From: Levilactobacillus tongjiangensis
Lineage (GTDB): Bacteria; Bacillota; Bacilli; Lactobacillales; Lactobacillaceae
DNA: 64,000 nt
NCBI RefSeq assembly: GCF_003946345.1
Contig: NZ_RHNY01000007.1
Span: forward strand, 62,001-126,000
Direction of reading: 5' to 3'
Positions 51,899 through 58,881 of this stretch are shown here, in pieces. Under the pieces are notes generated by a model. That model had not been told where the DNA came from, ran no database searches, and saw only the letters and a program-made list of their open reading frames with translations. The translations under genes and the position numbers were made by a program. Each line of letters starts with the position of its first letter. Positions within the stretch are counted from its first letter, which is position 1.

Positions 51899-53080
51899 TT
51901 AGATATCCTTTGAAATCCCCTTAAATACGCCCATGGCACCCTCTGGGGTCTCTCGTGTATAAGAATCGGTCATAGTGATGCTTGCGTGACCAAGCCAATG
52001 CATGACGTCAGTTTCGGGTAGTTTTTCTGTTCGTGCCTTCGTCGCAAAGTAATGTCTTAGTAGGTGAGGATGTATTGTGATCCCTGATTTTTGGGACACT
52101 CTTCTCATCATGGTATTTGTATACTGTACGTGATATGGTTTTCCAGTTTTAGGATTCAACCACAAAAAATGGTCTTCCGGGGCCTCTATATTGTGGTCTT
52201 CAAGAATTCTGTTGGAATATAAGATTGCGTATTTTATGAGATCAACATATTCACCGGCAACCCAGATAGTCCGGTAAGATGATTCTGTTTTTAACCCGGT
52301 ACCTGTCGGCTCATTGGCAGTTCGGGCTACATAAAATTTAATGCCACAAATATCTTTTTTGTTGACTTCATCACGTTGGAAAGTGAAAGACGATTTGGTG
52401 CGCAGACCCATCATCTCGCCTCGACGTTGACCCAATGTCATCAGTTTAATGAATGCGTATTCGTATTTATTAAGTTGTTCCTTTGCGGTCTTCATGAACA
52501 AGTCAAAATCACTTTTGGTTAGGTCTTGGCTTTTGGCCGGTTTGCCACCAGTGATAACTATATGTCGCAACTTATTTTTTGTGATGACGTCATTAATTTC
52601 AGCGTCATTCATAGTTTGCTGCATTAGGGAATCGACACGATGAAGCGTGCTTTTCGTGTAGCTGCCACTTAGCACAAGCTCATCTATGAAGTGCTGATAC
52701 TGTGGACGAGTGATCTTTTGGATTTTTTGAGAGCCAAATGATTTGCGAAAATGGGTATTATAGTAGGTCTTATTCGTGCTGGCTGTTGAATTCTTCCAGA
52801 CACCCATACGTATTTTGCGTTCAGCCATTTGGTCAAAATAATTGTTGAGTGAAATTTGTTTACGCTCAGCAGTCGCAATTGAGCCATCGAACAGACGGGT
52901 TTCAAATTTTCGTAAATCCTGTTCAGCATCTTGCCAGTTTAAAAAACCACTTGTTGAGTACCAGTCATCTTTGCCCATGGCGTTTCTGTACTGCTTGCGC
53001 ACACTGTATCGCTTACCTCGCTTAGTTTCGTACCAGTAAATATTGGGATGTTTTTTCATTGCATATCGCTTAATTGCCAT
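51899..53080 (-). CDS. int: Phage tyrosine integrase
   Basis: A 393-residue site-specific recombinase that inserts and excises the prophage. The N-terminal AP2-like arm-binding part (residues about 10-55, NIYWYETKRGKRYSVRKQYR) and SAM-like core-binding domain (about 65-165) precede the catalytic domain. Catalytic residues are visible: Arg in TLGQRRGEMMGL, His-x-x-Arg in HPHLLRHYFATKA, His in WLGHASITMT and nucleophile Tyr in DSYTRETPEG. AGGAGGAATCGAC precedes the ATG. It is adjacent to guaA, marking the left end of the prophage. Confidence 0.95.
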   Translation of the reverse strand: MAIKRYAMKKHPNIYWYETKRGKRYSVRKQYRNAMGKDDWYSTSGFLNWQDAEQDLRKFETRLFDGSIATAERKQISLNNYFDQMAERKIRMGVWKNSTASTNKTYYNTHFRKSFGSQKIQKITRPQYQHFIDELVLSGSYTKSTLHRVDSLMQQTMNDAEINDVITKNKLRHIVITGGKPAKSQDLTKSDFDLFMKTAKEQLNKYEYAFIKLMTLGQRRGEMMGLRTKSSFTFQRDEVNKKDICGIKFYVARTANEPTGTGLKTESSYRTIWVAGEYVDLIKYAILYSNRILEDHNIEAPEDHFLWLNPKTGKPYHVQYTNTMMRRVSQKSGITIHPHLLRHYFATKARTEKLPETDVMHWLGHASITMTDSYTRETPEGAMGVFKGISKDI

Positions 53081-53183
53081 GTCGATTCCTCCTAATGGAA
53101 ATTAGTTAGCTTGACTTTTCCAAACGTACGTTCTTTTGATGGCAAAAAAGAAAATCCCGGATAGGGACTTTTTTGTATTGCTA

Positions 53184-53257
53184 TGGACCTTGTTGGACTT
53201 GAACCAACGACCGGACGGTTATGAGCCGTCTGCTCTAACCAACTGAGCTAAAGGTCC
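53184..53257 (-). tRNA. tRNA with anticodon CAU (probably tRNA-Ile2, alternatively Met)
   Basis: A 74-base cloverleaf: acceptor GGACCTT/AAGGTCC, D arm GCTCAGTTGGTTAGAGC, anticodon stem GACGG/CCGTC with loop CTCATAA, T arm GTTGG-TTCAAGT-CCAAC. CCA is not encoded. The GGACCTTTAGCTC start resembles Gram-positive tRNA-Ile(CAU), whose C34 is modified to lysidine to read AUA. Confidence 0.9.
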
Positions 53258-53259
53258 AA

Positions 53260-53333
53260 TGAACCCTGCGAGAATCGAACTCGCAACCTACAGTTTAGGA
53301 AACTATTGCTCTATCCTGTTGAGCTAAGGGTTC
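53260..53333 (-). tRNA. tRNA-Arg (CCU)
   Basis: A 74-base cloverleaf: acceptor GAACCCT/AGGGTTC, anticodon stem ATAGT/ACTGT with loop TTCCTAA (anticodon CCT), T arm TTGCG-AGTTCGATTC-type with GCGAG-TTCGATT-CTCGC. It reads the rare codon AGG. Two bases separate it from the CAU tRNA. Confidence 0.9.
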
Positions 53334-53386
53334 GGATAATTGTAAATTCGTTTTCTAAATAAAAGCCCAATTAAGGGCTGTATTTG

Positions 53387-54154
53387 TTATCGTAATTCGA
53401 GAAGCTTTTTTTTATTATCCCAAGGCAATAGATTTATACGTGCTTCATCTGCAATCTTTTGTGCTTTATCTGACACATTACCAACATTACTGTTGAAAAT
53501 AATTGAATAAGTTGGGGTGTTATTCAGTTTGTTAGCTGTACCACTTAGAATATCTGTAAATTTATAAGCATTAATCATAACTTCATTTATTGATATTTTT
53601 TGTTGAAAGTCAATCATTCGTTGGGGCCGATCCTTTTTTTCAGGAATAGTGTAATCTATTGAATATGAAACGCCACTTTTACCTTCTGCCGGCCAACCAG
53701 ACAGGCCACCAAAATCATTTTCTCTGAAGTACGTGTATATTTCTTCATAAAATAGACTTTCAACATTGGATTTTTTAGTATTGGACAGATCATTTATTTG
53801 AATCATTGCTGAAATTAGATTCTGTTTCATTGCAGGAAAGTTAGAAACTTTGCCACTAATCGAAAGAATATCATCAATCTGATCTATACCATATCTTTCT
53901 TTTATTTTATCAATAATCCGTTTTCTTGCGTATGAAGTTACATCAATACCATATAAAAATAGATCCTCAAAGATGGTACCGTCATCGCTTATTCTTATCC
54001 GATCGGATGATAATGGTGTTACGTATATTCTCATATTGTCACCGATCATATTTTCAAATGGAGTAGTAATTTCATCGGATTCGTCGATAGTTTTGATTTT
54101 ATATTGATTTCTAAGCCATGTGGCATAATCATCGAGCATTTTATTGGTATTCAT
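53387..54154 (-). CDS. DUF1828/DUF1829-type protein in the lysogeny module
   Basis: A 255-residue cytosolic protein. The N-terminal half has the DUF1828 look: EITTPFENMIGDNMRIYVTP, then RIRISDDGTIFEDLFLYGID (about residues 27-73). The C-terminal half resembles DUF1829 (MIDFQQKISINEVMINAYKF, YSIIFNSNVGNVSDKAQKIA). Such proteins occur in prophages and defence-rich islands; no biochemical role is known to me. GGAGGTGAAATTAC precedes the ATG. It follows the 54613-54191 gene by 36 bases and is probably co-transcribed. Confidence 0.7.
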   Translation of the reverse strand: MNTNKMLDDYATWLRNQYKIKTIDESDEITTPFENMIGDNMRIYVTPLSSDRIRISDDGTIFEDLFLYGIDVTSYARKRIIDKIKERYGIDQIDDILSISGKVSNFPAMKQNLISAMIQINDLSNTKKSNVESLFYEEIYTYFRENDFGGLSGWPAEGKSGVSYSIDYTIPEKKDRPQRMIDFQQKISINEVMINAYKFTDILSGTANKLNNTPTYSIIFNSNVGNVSDKAQKIADEARINLLPWDNKKKLLELR

Positions 54155-54190
54155 GTAATTTCACCTCCGTTTACTTAATTATAGTGGCCA

Positions 54191-54613
54191 TTATACAGTT
54201 GATAGAGAAATAGATAAATCACTAAGCTCAAAATTATTATATTTTAAAAAGGTAGCCAAAGACTCAATGATATCGGAAGTTTGATTGTAATTTTCGATAT
54301 CTGACAGTGGAATTGCATCAAGTCCATCGTTATGTTCTTCATCAAAGATATGAACGTGAGGTGTGGGGATACCCTCATGAGTCGCACCAATGAGATCAAT
54401 ACGTATCATGATGCTTTTATACATCAGTACGTAGGAAAGGTCATTCTTTCGGATATGTCCCTTGCGTACCTGTATGACTCTGAACTCTTTATCTGGATCA
54501 AAGGTGGCATGACCTTTGATAATCTTTTGCGCTCCCTGCGGAGCACAGTAAATTTTATTTCGGTTGACAGTTTTAGGGTAATCATGTATTTTTTGATATT
54601 CATCATTCTCCAT
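54191..54613 (-). CDS. Small cytosolic protein, partner of the DUF1828-type gene
   Basis: A 140-residue protein of unknown function. The striking central motif MIRIDLIGATHEGIPTPHVH followed by IFDEEHNDGLDAIPL is rich in His, Asp and Glu and could bind a metal. AAAGGAGGTGGCACA precedes the ATG. With the gene downstream it forms a two-gene unit in the place where temperate phages carry superinfection-exclusion, toxin-antitoxin or defence genes. That function is inferred from location only. Confidence 0.65.
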   Translation of the reverse strand: MENDEYQKIHDYPKTVNRNKIYCAPQGAQKIIKGHATFDPDKEFRVIQVRKGHIRKNDLSYVLMYKSIMIRIDLIGATHEGIPTPHVHIFDEEHNDGLDAIPLSDIENYNQTSDIIESLATFLKYNNFELSDLSISLSTV

Positions 54614-54648
54614 TGTGCCACCTCCTTTAATTTATTCTATATTTCTCC

Positions 54649-54679
54649 CCGGAATCGAACCGAGGGGAGTCACCGGACA
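54649..54679 (-). other. 3'-terminal tRNA fragment (T arm and acceptor strand)
   Basis: On the minus strand CTCGG-TTCGATT-CCGGG is a canonical T arm followed by GAGAAAT and A, as in a tRNA 3' end. The matching ATTTCTC 5' strand, D arm and anticodon arm are missing; the sequence before it is the 3' end of the secreted-protein gene. It could be a recombination scar or a former attachment core. Confidence 0.4.
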
Positions 54680-54688
54680 GAAGCTATG

Positions 54689-55585
54689 TTATCTATCTTT
54701 AACCCAGCCGCTATTAGTAAATTTCCAACTTTTAAGAATTAGAACTCCTGTTTTATAATGTTCTACTTTATCCCAGTACTTAGATTTTGAATATTTGTCT
54801 CCATGACGCATAACGATTTTTGATCTTGATGTAGGACTGTACGGTGAGCTAATACGATTACCGTCTTTCCATGAGTTGAATGATTGAAAACCAGAGTTGT
54901 CCTTTTGATAATAGGTTTTTCCGTTCACTCGAATTCTTATGACATCGTTGCTTTCACTATCCCACTTTGCATAATACTTTTTATAGATACTTTTTACCGT
55001 GATGTAGTGTCCAGACTTACTGTTGGCATCACTGGCTGATGTGTAAAGTTTCTGAGGGCCTTCGTCTGCTTGTAAGTATGCCGGTGTATATTTGTCGTAA
55101 TAGTATCCGTTGAATTTTGAAGCCTTGTATTTCACAGAGGGGTGTTTGGCAATTGCCTTTGTCTTATACCAGTAGTCCACATACGTTCCGGTATCTGGTA
55201 TTTCATGCCACGGTTGTTTAATAGCAGGATGACCTTTATGGTTAACGCGTTTCCACATACCCTCATCATCAGTTCCGTATTTACCGATTCTGTAATACCC
55301 CTTTGGTGTTTTTGACACATACATATCGGCGTGTCCATTTGCATAGGAGGGGAACTTTACTCCTGAGTAGCTGCTGGTTCCATTTATTCCGGAAATTTTA
55401 AAATGATAAGTAGTAGCAGTTAATTTTTCATAGCTGTCATAAAATGGGTCATAATGATACCAAGTTCCCCTCAGTGATGAAGGGACTTTTACGGCCTTAG
55501 CACTGGCATTTGAGTCTGTGAATCCAAGCGCAAATCCTGTGGATAGTGTTAGTAATCCAATGAATGCGAAAATATGTTTTTTCAT
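54689..55585 (-). CDS. Secreted protein of the prophage lysogeny region (lysogenic-conversion candidate)
   Basis: A 298-residue exported protein. The signal peptide (HIFAFIGLLTLSTGFALGFT, cleavage near SNASA) is clear. The mature part is rich in Tyr, Lys, Ser and Trp (SLRGTWYHYDPFYDSYEKLT, GYYRIGKYGTDDEGMWKRV, YYDKYTPAYLQADEGPQKLY) and resembles lactobacillus extracellular proteins with repeated 'RGTWYxY' modules. No anchor. AGGAGGAAAGC precedes the ATG. Located between the CI-like repressor module and integrase, it is likely expressed in lysogeny and exported. Confidence 0.7.
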   Translation of the reverse strand: MKKHIFAFIGLLTLSTGFALGFTDSNASAKAVKVPSSLRGTWYHYDPFYDSYEKLTATTYHFKISGINGTSSYSGVKFPSYANGHADMYVSKTPKGYYRIGKYGTDDEGMWKRVNHKGHPAIKQPWHEIPDTGTYVDYWYKTKAIAKHPSVKYKASKFNGYYYDKYTPAYLQADEGPQKLYTSASDANSKSGHYITVKSIYKKYYAKWDSESNDVIRIRVNGKTYYQKDNSGFQSFNSWKDGNRISSPYSPTSRSKIVMRHGDKYSKSKYWDKVEHYKTGVLILKSWKFTNSGWVKDR

Positions 55586-55680
55586 GCTTTCCTCCTGAAA
55601 TATGTACAGCTTTTAACGTCATCGGGTGTGGACGGAAATATTAGTCTCTAACGCATTAAAATCTAATCAATACGTTTCTT

Positions 55681-56091
55681 CTAGTTATTGATACACTTTT
55701 TAAATCGTGAAATTACAGCATTTAGTAGATAGCTAGGTATGCCAAATTGTTCCATAAATGGGGATACATTATTGAAGGTATATCCAGTAACATCAACATA
55801 AATAGGAATTAGAATGTCTAATCCAGTCATGTTCGCCGCACGTTCATACTTTGACTTGTTTGAGAAGCTAGAATAGTAGAGTGTTCCTTCATCGCCATTA
55901 ACGACGTGTCCTATTTCGTGAGCCATTTGGAATGGTATTTCTTTTTCCTCATGCCAATTCGTATTAACAACAATTGTTTTAGTATCAGGGCGAGATGCAG
56001 AAGGAGTATGGCTGTCAAAATGGCTGGTCAAAATTACGGTTATTTTATGATCGTATGCGTATTTCATAAGATTGACGATAATTACGTCCAT
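55681..56091 (-). CDS. ImmA/IrrE-family metallopeptidase
   Basis: A 136-residue zinc peptidase of the ImmA type, which in ICEBs1 and many phages cleaves the neighbouring CI-like repressor. The zinc motif QMAHEIGHVVNGDEG (HExxH) is at about residues 70-84. The ATG at 56091 with AAGGA eight bases upstream is preferred over an in-frame ATG at 56112 that would overlap the repressor gene. It directly follows the repressor gene, the usual partner order. Confidence 0.85.
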   Translation of the reverse strand: MDVIIVNLMKYAYDHKITVILTSHFDSHTPSASRPDTKTIVVNTNWHEEKEIPFQMAHEIGHVVNGDEGTLYYSSFSNKSKYERAANMTGLDILIPIYVDVTGYTFNNVSPFMEQFGIPSYLLNAVISRFKKCINN

Positions 56092-56095
56092 ACAG

Positions 56096-56479
56096 CTAGT
56101 CCTTCTTCCCACCCCTGAGCAAGCGCTCCATATACTTTAAGTCTTCATCAGGTATAATTCGACCTTCAAAGGTCATAATTTTCTTTTTATCGTTGATTTG
56201 GTCCTTAAGGTCGACGTATTCTGGCTTGTCAGTTTCTTTAGTGGCAAGGTCGCTGTTATTTATTCCTGCCATGACAAATATTTGCTCTTTAGAAACGCGC
56301 AACCCCTTTGCCATTTTCTCAAGTGTAATGGGTTTAGGGATATTTCTTTTCCCATTCTCTACCTGAGACCAGAAGGAGTTCGAGAGGTTAGCTTGAAGTG
56401 CAGCTTGTCGAATTGTGAATCCTTTTTCGTTTCTCAGCTTTTTCAGCTGAGAACCAAATTTTGTTTTATCTACTGTCAT
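56096..56479 (-). CDS. CI-like phage repressor (HTH_XRE)
   Basis: A 127-residue repressor. The helix-turn-helix is in FGSQLKKLRNEKGFTIRQAA to LSNSFWSQVENGKRNIPKPI (residues about 8-52). There is no LexA/peptidase domain, so induction is expected through the ImmA-like protease or the antirepressor. ATG at 56479 is chosen; a GTG nine bases upstream lies only two bases from the ribosome-binding site. Divergent to cro across an operator region with three repeated sites. Confidence 0.88.
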   Translation of the reverse strand: MTVDKTKFGSQLKKLRNEKGFTIRQAALQANLSNSFWSQVENGKRNIPKPITLEKMAKGLRVSKEQIFVMAGINNSDLATKETDKPEYVDLKDQINDKKKIMTFEGRIIPDEDLKYMERLLRGGKKD

Positions 56480-56505
56480 TGATTTCACAGCCTTTCTACG
56501 ACATT

Positions 56506-56593
56506 AGTATAACAAAAGAGAAACAAAATAATATCAAAAGTAAAACAAAAATAGCAATATATGGTTGCAAAAGTGAAACAAGAGATGTATATT
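56506..56593. promoter_or_regulatory. Genetic switch: divergent promoters and three operator sites
   Basis: CAAAAGWRAAACAA occurs at 56513-56528 (O1), 56535-56550 (O2) and 56568-56583 (O3), spaced by 22 and 33 bases. The rightward promoter is TTGCAA (56565-56570), 17 bases, TATATT (56588-56593), overlapped by O3. A leftward minus-10 TATACT lies at 56511-56506 beside O1. Confidence 0.7.
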
Positions 56594-56620
56594 AGATATG
56601 TAATCAAGGAGGTGGTATTG

Positions 56621-56878
56621 ATGAAGATGCGATTAATTAGTCCTGATAGTCTCCGCGAGCGTATTGCACTTAGCGGTTATTCTCAAAATGGATTTTCGCG
56701 TCATATCAACGTTACTAGTGGGTATTTATCATTGGTTCTTAATCAAGAAGTGGATCCTTCACCAGTAATAGCAAAGAAAATTTCTAAGGGCGTCGGTGCT
56801 GAAATAGCAGATCTTTTTTTTGCACTTGATGGGCGCAAAAGTGAAACAAACTCTACTGAACCTGAGGAGGTGAGCTGA
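56621..56878 (+). CDS. Cro-like small HTH protein
   Basis: An 85-residue DNA-binding protein: SPDSLRERIALSGYSQNGFS, then RHINVTSGYLSLVLNQEVD forms an XRE-type helix-turn-helix. AAGGAGGTGGTATTG precedes the ATG. First gene of the rightward early operon. A fourth copy of the operator sequence lies inside it near the 3' end (56836-56851). Its stop codon overlaps the next start (TGATG). Confidence 0.82.
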   Translation: MKMRLISPDSLRERIALSGYSQNGFSRHINVTSGYLSLVLNQEVDPSPVIAKKISKGVGAEIADLFFALDGRKSETNSTEPEEVS

Positions 56879-57027
56879 TGAAAGAAAAGAAAACTGGGGA
56901 GTCGTTCGGCTTAATCGATTCCGTAATGATTTTTTTAAATCAACATCAGCGATTCGCTAACGTTTGGTTACCAGTTTTGTTAGCCACGGCCACCAGTTTG
57001 GCGTGTTTATGGCTATCGACACAATAA
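56878..57027 (+). CDS. Small membrane protein (49 residues)
   Basis: Starts within the cro stop codon, preceded by the cassette GAGGAGGTGAGCTG. The first 25 residues are polar (KEKKTGESFGLIDSV), followed by one membrane segment (FANVWLPVLLATATSLACLW). Its last 71 bases overlap the 3' end of the minus-strand gene 57295-56957. Function unknown. Confidence 0.6.
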   Translation: MKEKKTGESFGLIDSVMIFLNQHQRFANVWLPVLLATATSLACLWLSTQ

Positions 57028-57295
57028 TGGGCAATATGACACTTTTGTAGAAGGTTTGTTTGCGAAATTCGAATTGGTTTTCAAAGTAATGCAGACCATG
57101 TTCTGTCAAAACGTATCGTTGAGCCTTATTAATTTCGATGTAATTATTGTGAACTAAGTATTCAAGAGCGCTGTTAAAGTCTTGATATGAAATTCGATTT
57201 ATTTTAAAAATGATCGGATCGGAATAAGCAAAGGACCTAAGTTCCTGAATGTTAATTATGTCGGCGCCAAGCATCGTTTTGTGGCAAAGGTGCAA
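56957..57295 (-). CDS. Winged-helix-like protein with C-terminal membrane segment
   Basis: A 112-residue protein. Residues about 35-70 (ISYQDFNSALEYLVHNNYIE, INKAQRYVLTEHGLHYFENQ) look like a winged helix related to the YjcQ/DUF2513 kind. Residues about 85-105 (FYKSVILPIIVSIAINTPNW) form a hydrophobic segment. It is convergent to, and overlaps, the small gene 56878-57027. AAAAGGGAGCG lies before the start region, though a good ribosome-binding site next to the ATG at 57295 is not obvious. Confidence 0.55.
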   Translation of the reverse strand: MHLCHKTMLGADIINIQELRSFAYSDPIIFKINRISYQDFNSALEYLVHNNYIEINKAQRYVLTEHGLHYFENQFEFRKQTFYKSVILPIIVSIAINTPNWWPWLTKLVTKR

Positions 57296-57411
57296 GACAA
57301 TGCGTGCCTTTTTATAAAGAATTTCGATAGTAATCGCTCCCTTTTGATAATACCTAATTGTCTCATAAAGAGGACGACTACTAAAACGAGTAAATCTGAG
57401 GAGGTGAGCTG

Positions 57412-57609
57412 ATGAAAAAGCATGAAGTGATTCATTTTTACAAGTCAGGTGGTTTTAATCACTTGGTAAATGTCTCTGTTGATGATAATTTGTTTGCCGC
57501 AGTTACCTTTACTGATAGTGAGATGAAACGAATTGAACAAAAATATCCACTAGCAAAGGATAATCTGTTTGCACTAGTGGACGGTGTAGAAATTAAATTA
57601 AAAAGCTAA
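57412..57609 (+). CDS. Small protein (65 residues), unknown
   Basis: Preceded by the identical cassette CTGAGGAGGTGAGCTGATGA. Sequence KKHEVIHFYKSGGFNHLVNV followed by a VSVDDNLFAAVTFTDSEMKR stretch suggests a compact beta-alpha protein. No family recognised. Its stop overlaps the 3' end of the minus-strand DUF2513-type gene by four bases. Confidence 0.6.
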   Translation: MKKHEVIHFYKSGGFNHLVNVSVDDNLFAAVTFTDSEMKRIEQKYPLAKDNLFALVDGVEIKLKS

Positions 57610-57986
57610 AGACCGAATTTGTTTTCAATTAGCTTAGCTGCAACTGAGCTAAAAATGTTTAATGAAGCAGAACCCATCTTAGAAGCAATTGTAGATTTAG
57701 TTTCCTCCCAATTCGTGTTATCTCGGATATTGTCGAGAAATTCATGACCTTTGTACGTAATCTTCGTAAAGGCATAAGCATCAGGCATCTGTTGATACTT
57801 TCTGCCATCAACGAAGCCACCATCTATCAGTTCGATAAAAGTATAGTAAAACGTATCTAGGTCAAAAAGATCAGAGATATTAGAGGATTCAATTACTTGC
57901 TGCAAGTCCGATTCCGAGCCACCGTCATAAGGAACGAGTTCTAATAGTAAGAGCAAATCTCTGACACATTCATGATTAAGTTTCAT
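57606..57986 (-). CDS. DUF2513-type protein
   Basis: A 126-residue protein common in Firmicute prophages: KLNHECVRDLLLLLELVPYD at the start, FYYTFIELIDGGFVDGRKYQ, then ITYKGHEFLDNIRDNTNWEE and a C-terminal KMGSASLNIFSSVAAKLIEN. Probably a winged-helix protein with a helical tail; role unknown. GAAGGAGGTGATAAATT precedes the ATG, with TACAAT as minus-10 further upstream, so it has its own leftward promoter against the early operon. Confidence 0.75.
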   Translation of the reverse strand: MKLNHECVRDLLLLLELVPYDGGSESDLQQVIESSNISDLFDLDTFYYTFIELIDGGFVDGRKYQQMPDAYAFTKITYKGHEFLDNIRDNTNWEETKSTIASKMGSASLNIFSSVAAKLIENKFGL

Positions 57987-58060
57987 AATTTATCACCTCC
58001 TTCAAGTATCAATTGTACCAGAGAAGGTGAGTGATATCGGTAGCCTGAGGAGGTGAGCTG

Positions 58061-58246
58061 ATGAAGAAAGAAGAGTTCGAAAGCGCAGTTCTTACAGAAC
58101 TTCGTAGTTTAAACAAAACGCTCAAGATTATCGCTAGTAACCAAGAGCGTCACGAAACGCCATTGTCATCGGAAGAATTGTCCAAAATAGTCAAAAATGA
58201 CATCCGGCAAAGCATGAGAAGCGTAGAGAAAGAATTACTTAGCTGA
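58061..58246 (+). CDS. Small helical protein (61 residues), unknown
   Basis: Third use of the cassette CTGAGGAGGTGAGCTGATGA. Highly charged, predicted all-helical (KKEEFESAVLTELRSLNKTL, EELSKIVKNDIRQSMRSVEK). Its 3' end overlaps the minus-strand gene 58483-58235 by 12 bases. Confidence 0.6.
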   Translation: MKKEEFESAVLTELRSLNKTLKIIASNQERHETPLSSEELSKIVKNDIRQSMRSVEKELLS

Positions 58247-58483
58247 TGTGTCGTCAACTAAGAACTCTTCTAGAAGGTTATGAACTGCTCGAAGAGTGGA
58301 TACTTGAAAGCTGCTGCTAACTTTAGTGGCGATCTTTGATGCTATGAGATTACTATCCGAATTATTGTTAATGATTTCGCTTACGGAATCTCCAATTGTT
58401 GATACAAACTTTTCAGTATTCTGGTCGTCCAAGGCAGTTTCAACAATTTTGTTGAAGCGCTCTTCAAATTCTGCTTTTTCCAT
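58235..58483 (-). CDS. Small helical protein (82 residues), unknown
   Basis: ATG at 58483 with GTAAGGAGGTGATAATC upstream; an earlier in-frame start (58516) has no ribosome-binding site. EKAEFEERFNKIVETALDDQ and VSTLRAVHNLLEEFLVDD suggest helices. The start KAEFEERFNKIV resembles the start KKEEFESAVLTEL of its convergent neighbour, hinting at a common origin or interaction. A TACAAT box (58515-58510 region) gives it a leftward promoter. Confidence 0.6.
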   Translation of the reverse strand: MEKAEFEERFNKIVETALDDQNTEKFVSTIGDSVSEIINNNSDSNLIASKIATKVSSSFQVSTLRAVHNLLEEFLVDDTSAK

Positions 58484-58560
58484 GATTATCACCTCCTTAC
58501 GCACTAATTGTACCAAAAGAGGTGGCTAATATTAACGTTTCAAAGAACGGGGGTGACACT

Positions 58561-58623
58561 ATGCTCCAAGTTCTAGCAGCAGGATTACTAATTCTTGTGA
58601 TTGGACACTGCTCATCAAACTAA
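58561..58623 (+). CDS. Hydrophobic micropeptide (20 residues)
   Basis: ATG preceded by GGGGGTGACACT. The peptide (start MLQVLAAGLLILVIGH) is a single short membrane segment. Small size makes the call tentative; the good ribosome-binding site and position in the early operon support it. Confidence 0.4.
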   Translation: MLQVLAAGLLILVIGHCSSN

Positions 58624-58641
58624 ATTTTAGGAGGAAACACT

Positions 58642-58815
58642 ATGGATTTATCAATTGAGGAAACAATCGAACAGGTCGCAATGAATAGCCGTTGGTCAGT
58701 TAAACAATTGGAGTTATTGCGTAAGGTTCATGGCGACGAGTTCATCAAGAGCGTGTTTGTTCTTGAATGTGACGCCGAAGAAACACAGCTTAACGACGCA
58801 ATGGCCATTCAATAG
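58642..58815 (+). CDS. Small early phage protein (57 residues), unknown
   Basis: ATG preceded by TAGGAGGAAACACT. Acidic helical protein (LSIEETIEQVAMNSRWSVKQ, LELLRKVHGDEF, ECDAEETQLNDA). No family recognised. Confidence 0.6.
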   Translation: MDLSIEETIEQVAMNSRWSVKQLELLRKVHGDEFIKSVFVLECDAEETQLNDAMAIQ

Positions 58816-58881
58816 TCTAATCGTATCAAACTATCGAAGAAAAAATTGCGATATGTTTTCCGTTATGGGGAGTGATGTTTA

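Noticed and set aside
54332-54742. A 136-codon plus-strand frame across the gene 54613-54191
   Set aside because: The minus-strand gene has a strong ribosome-binding site and operon context; the plus frame has neither.
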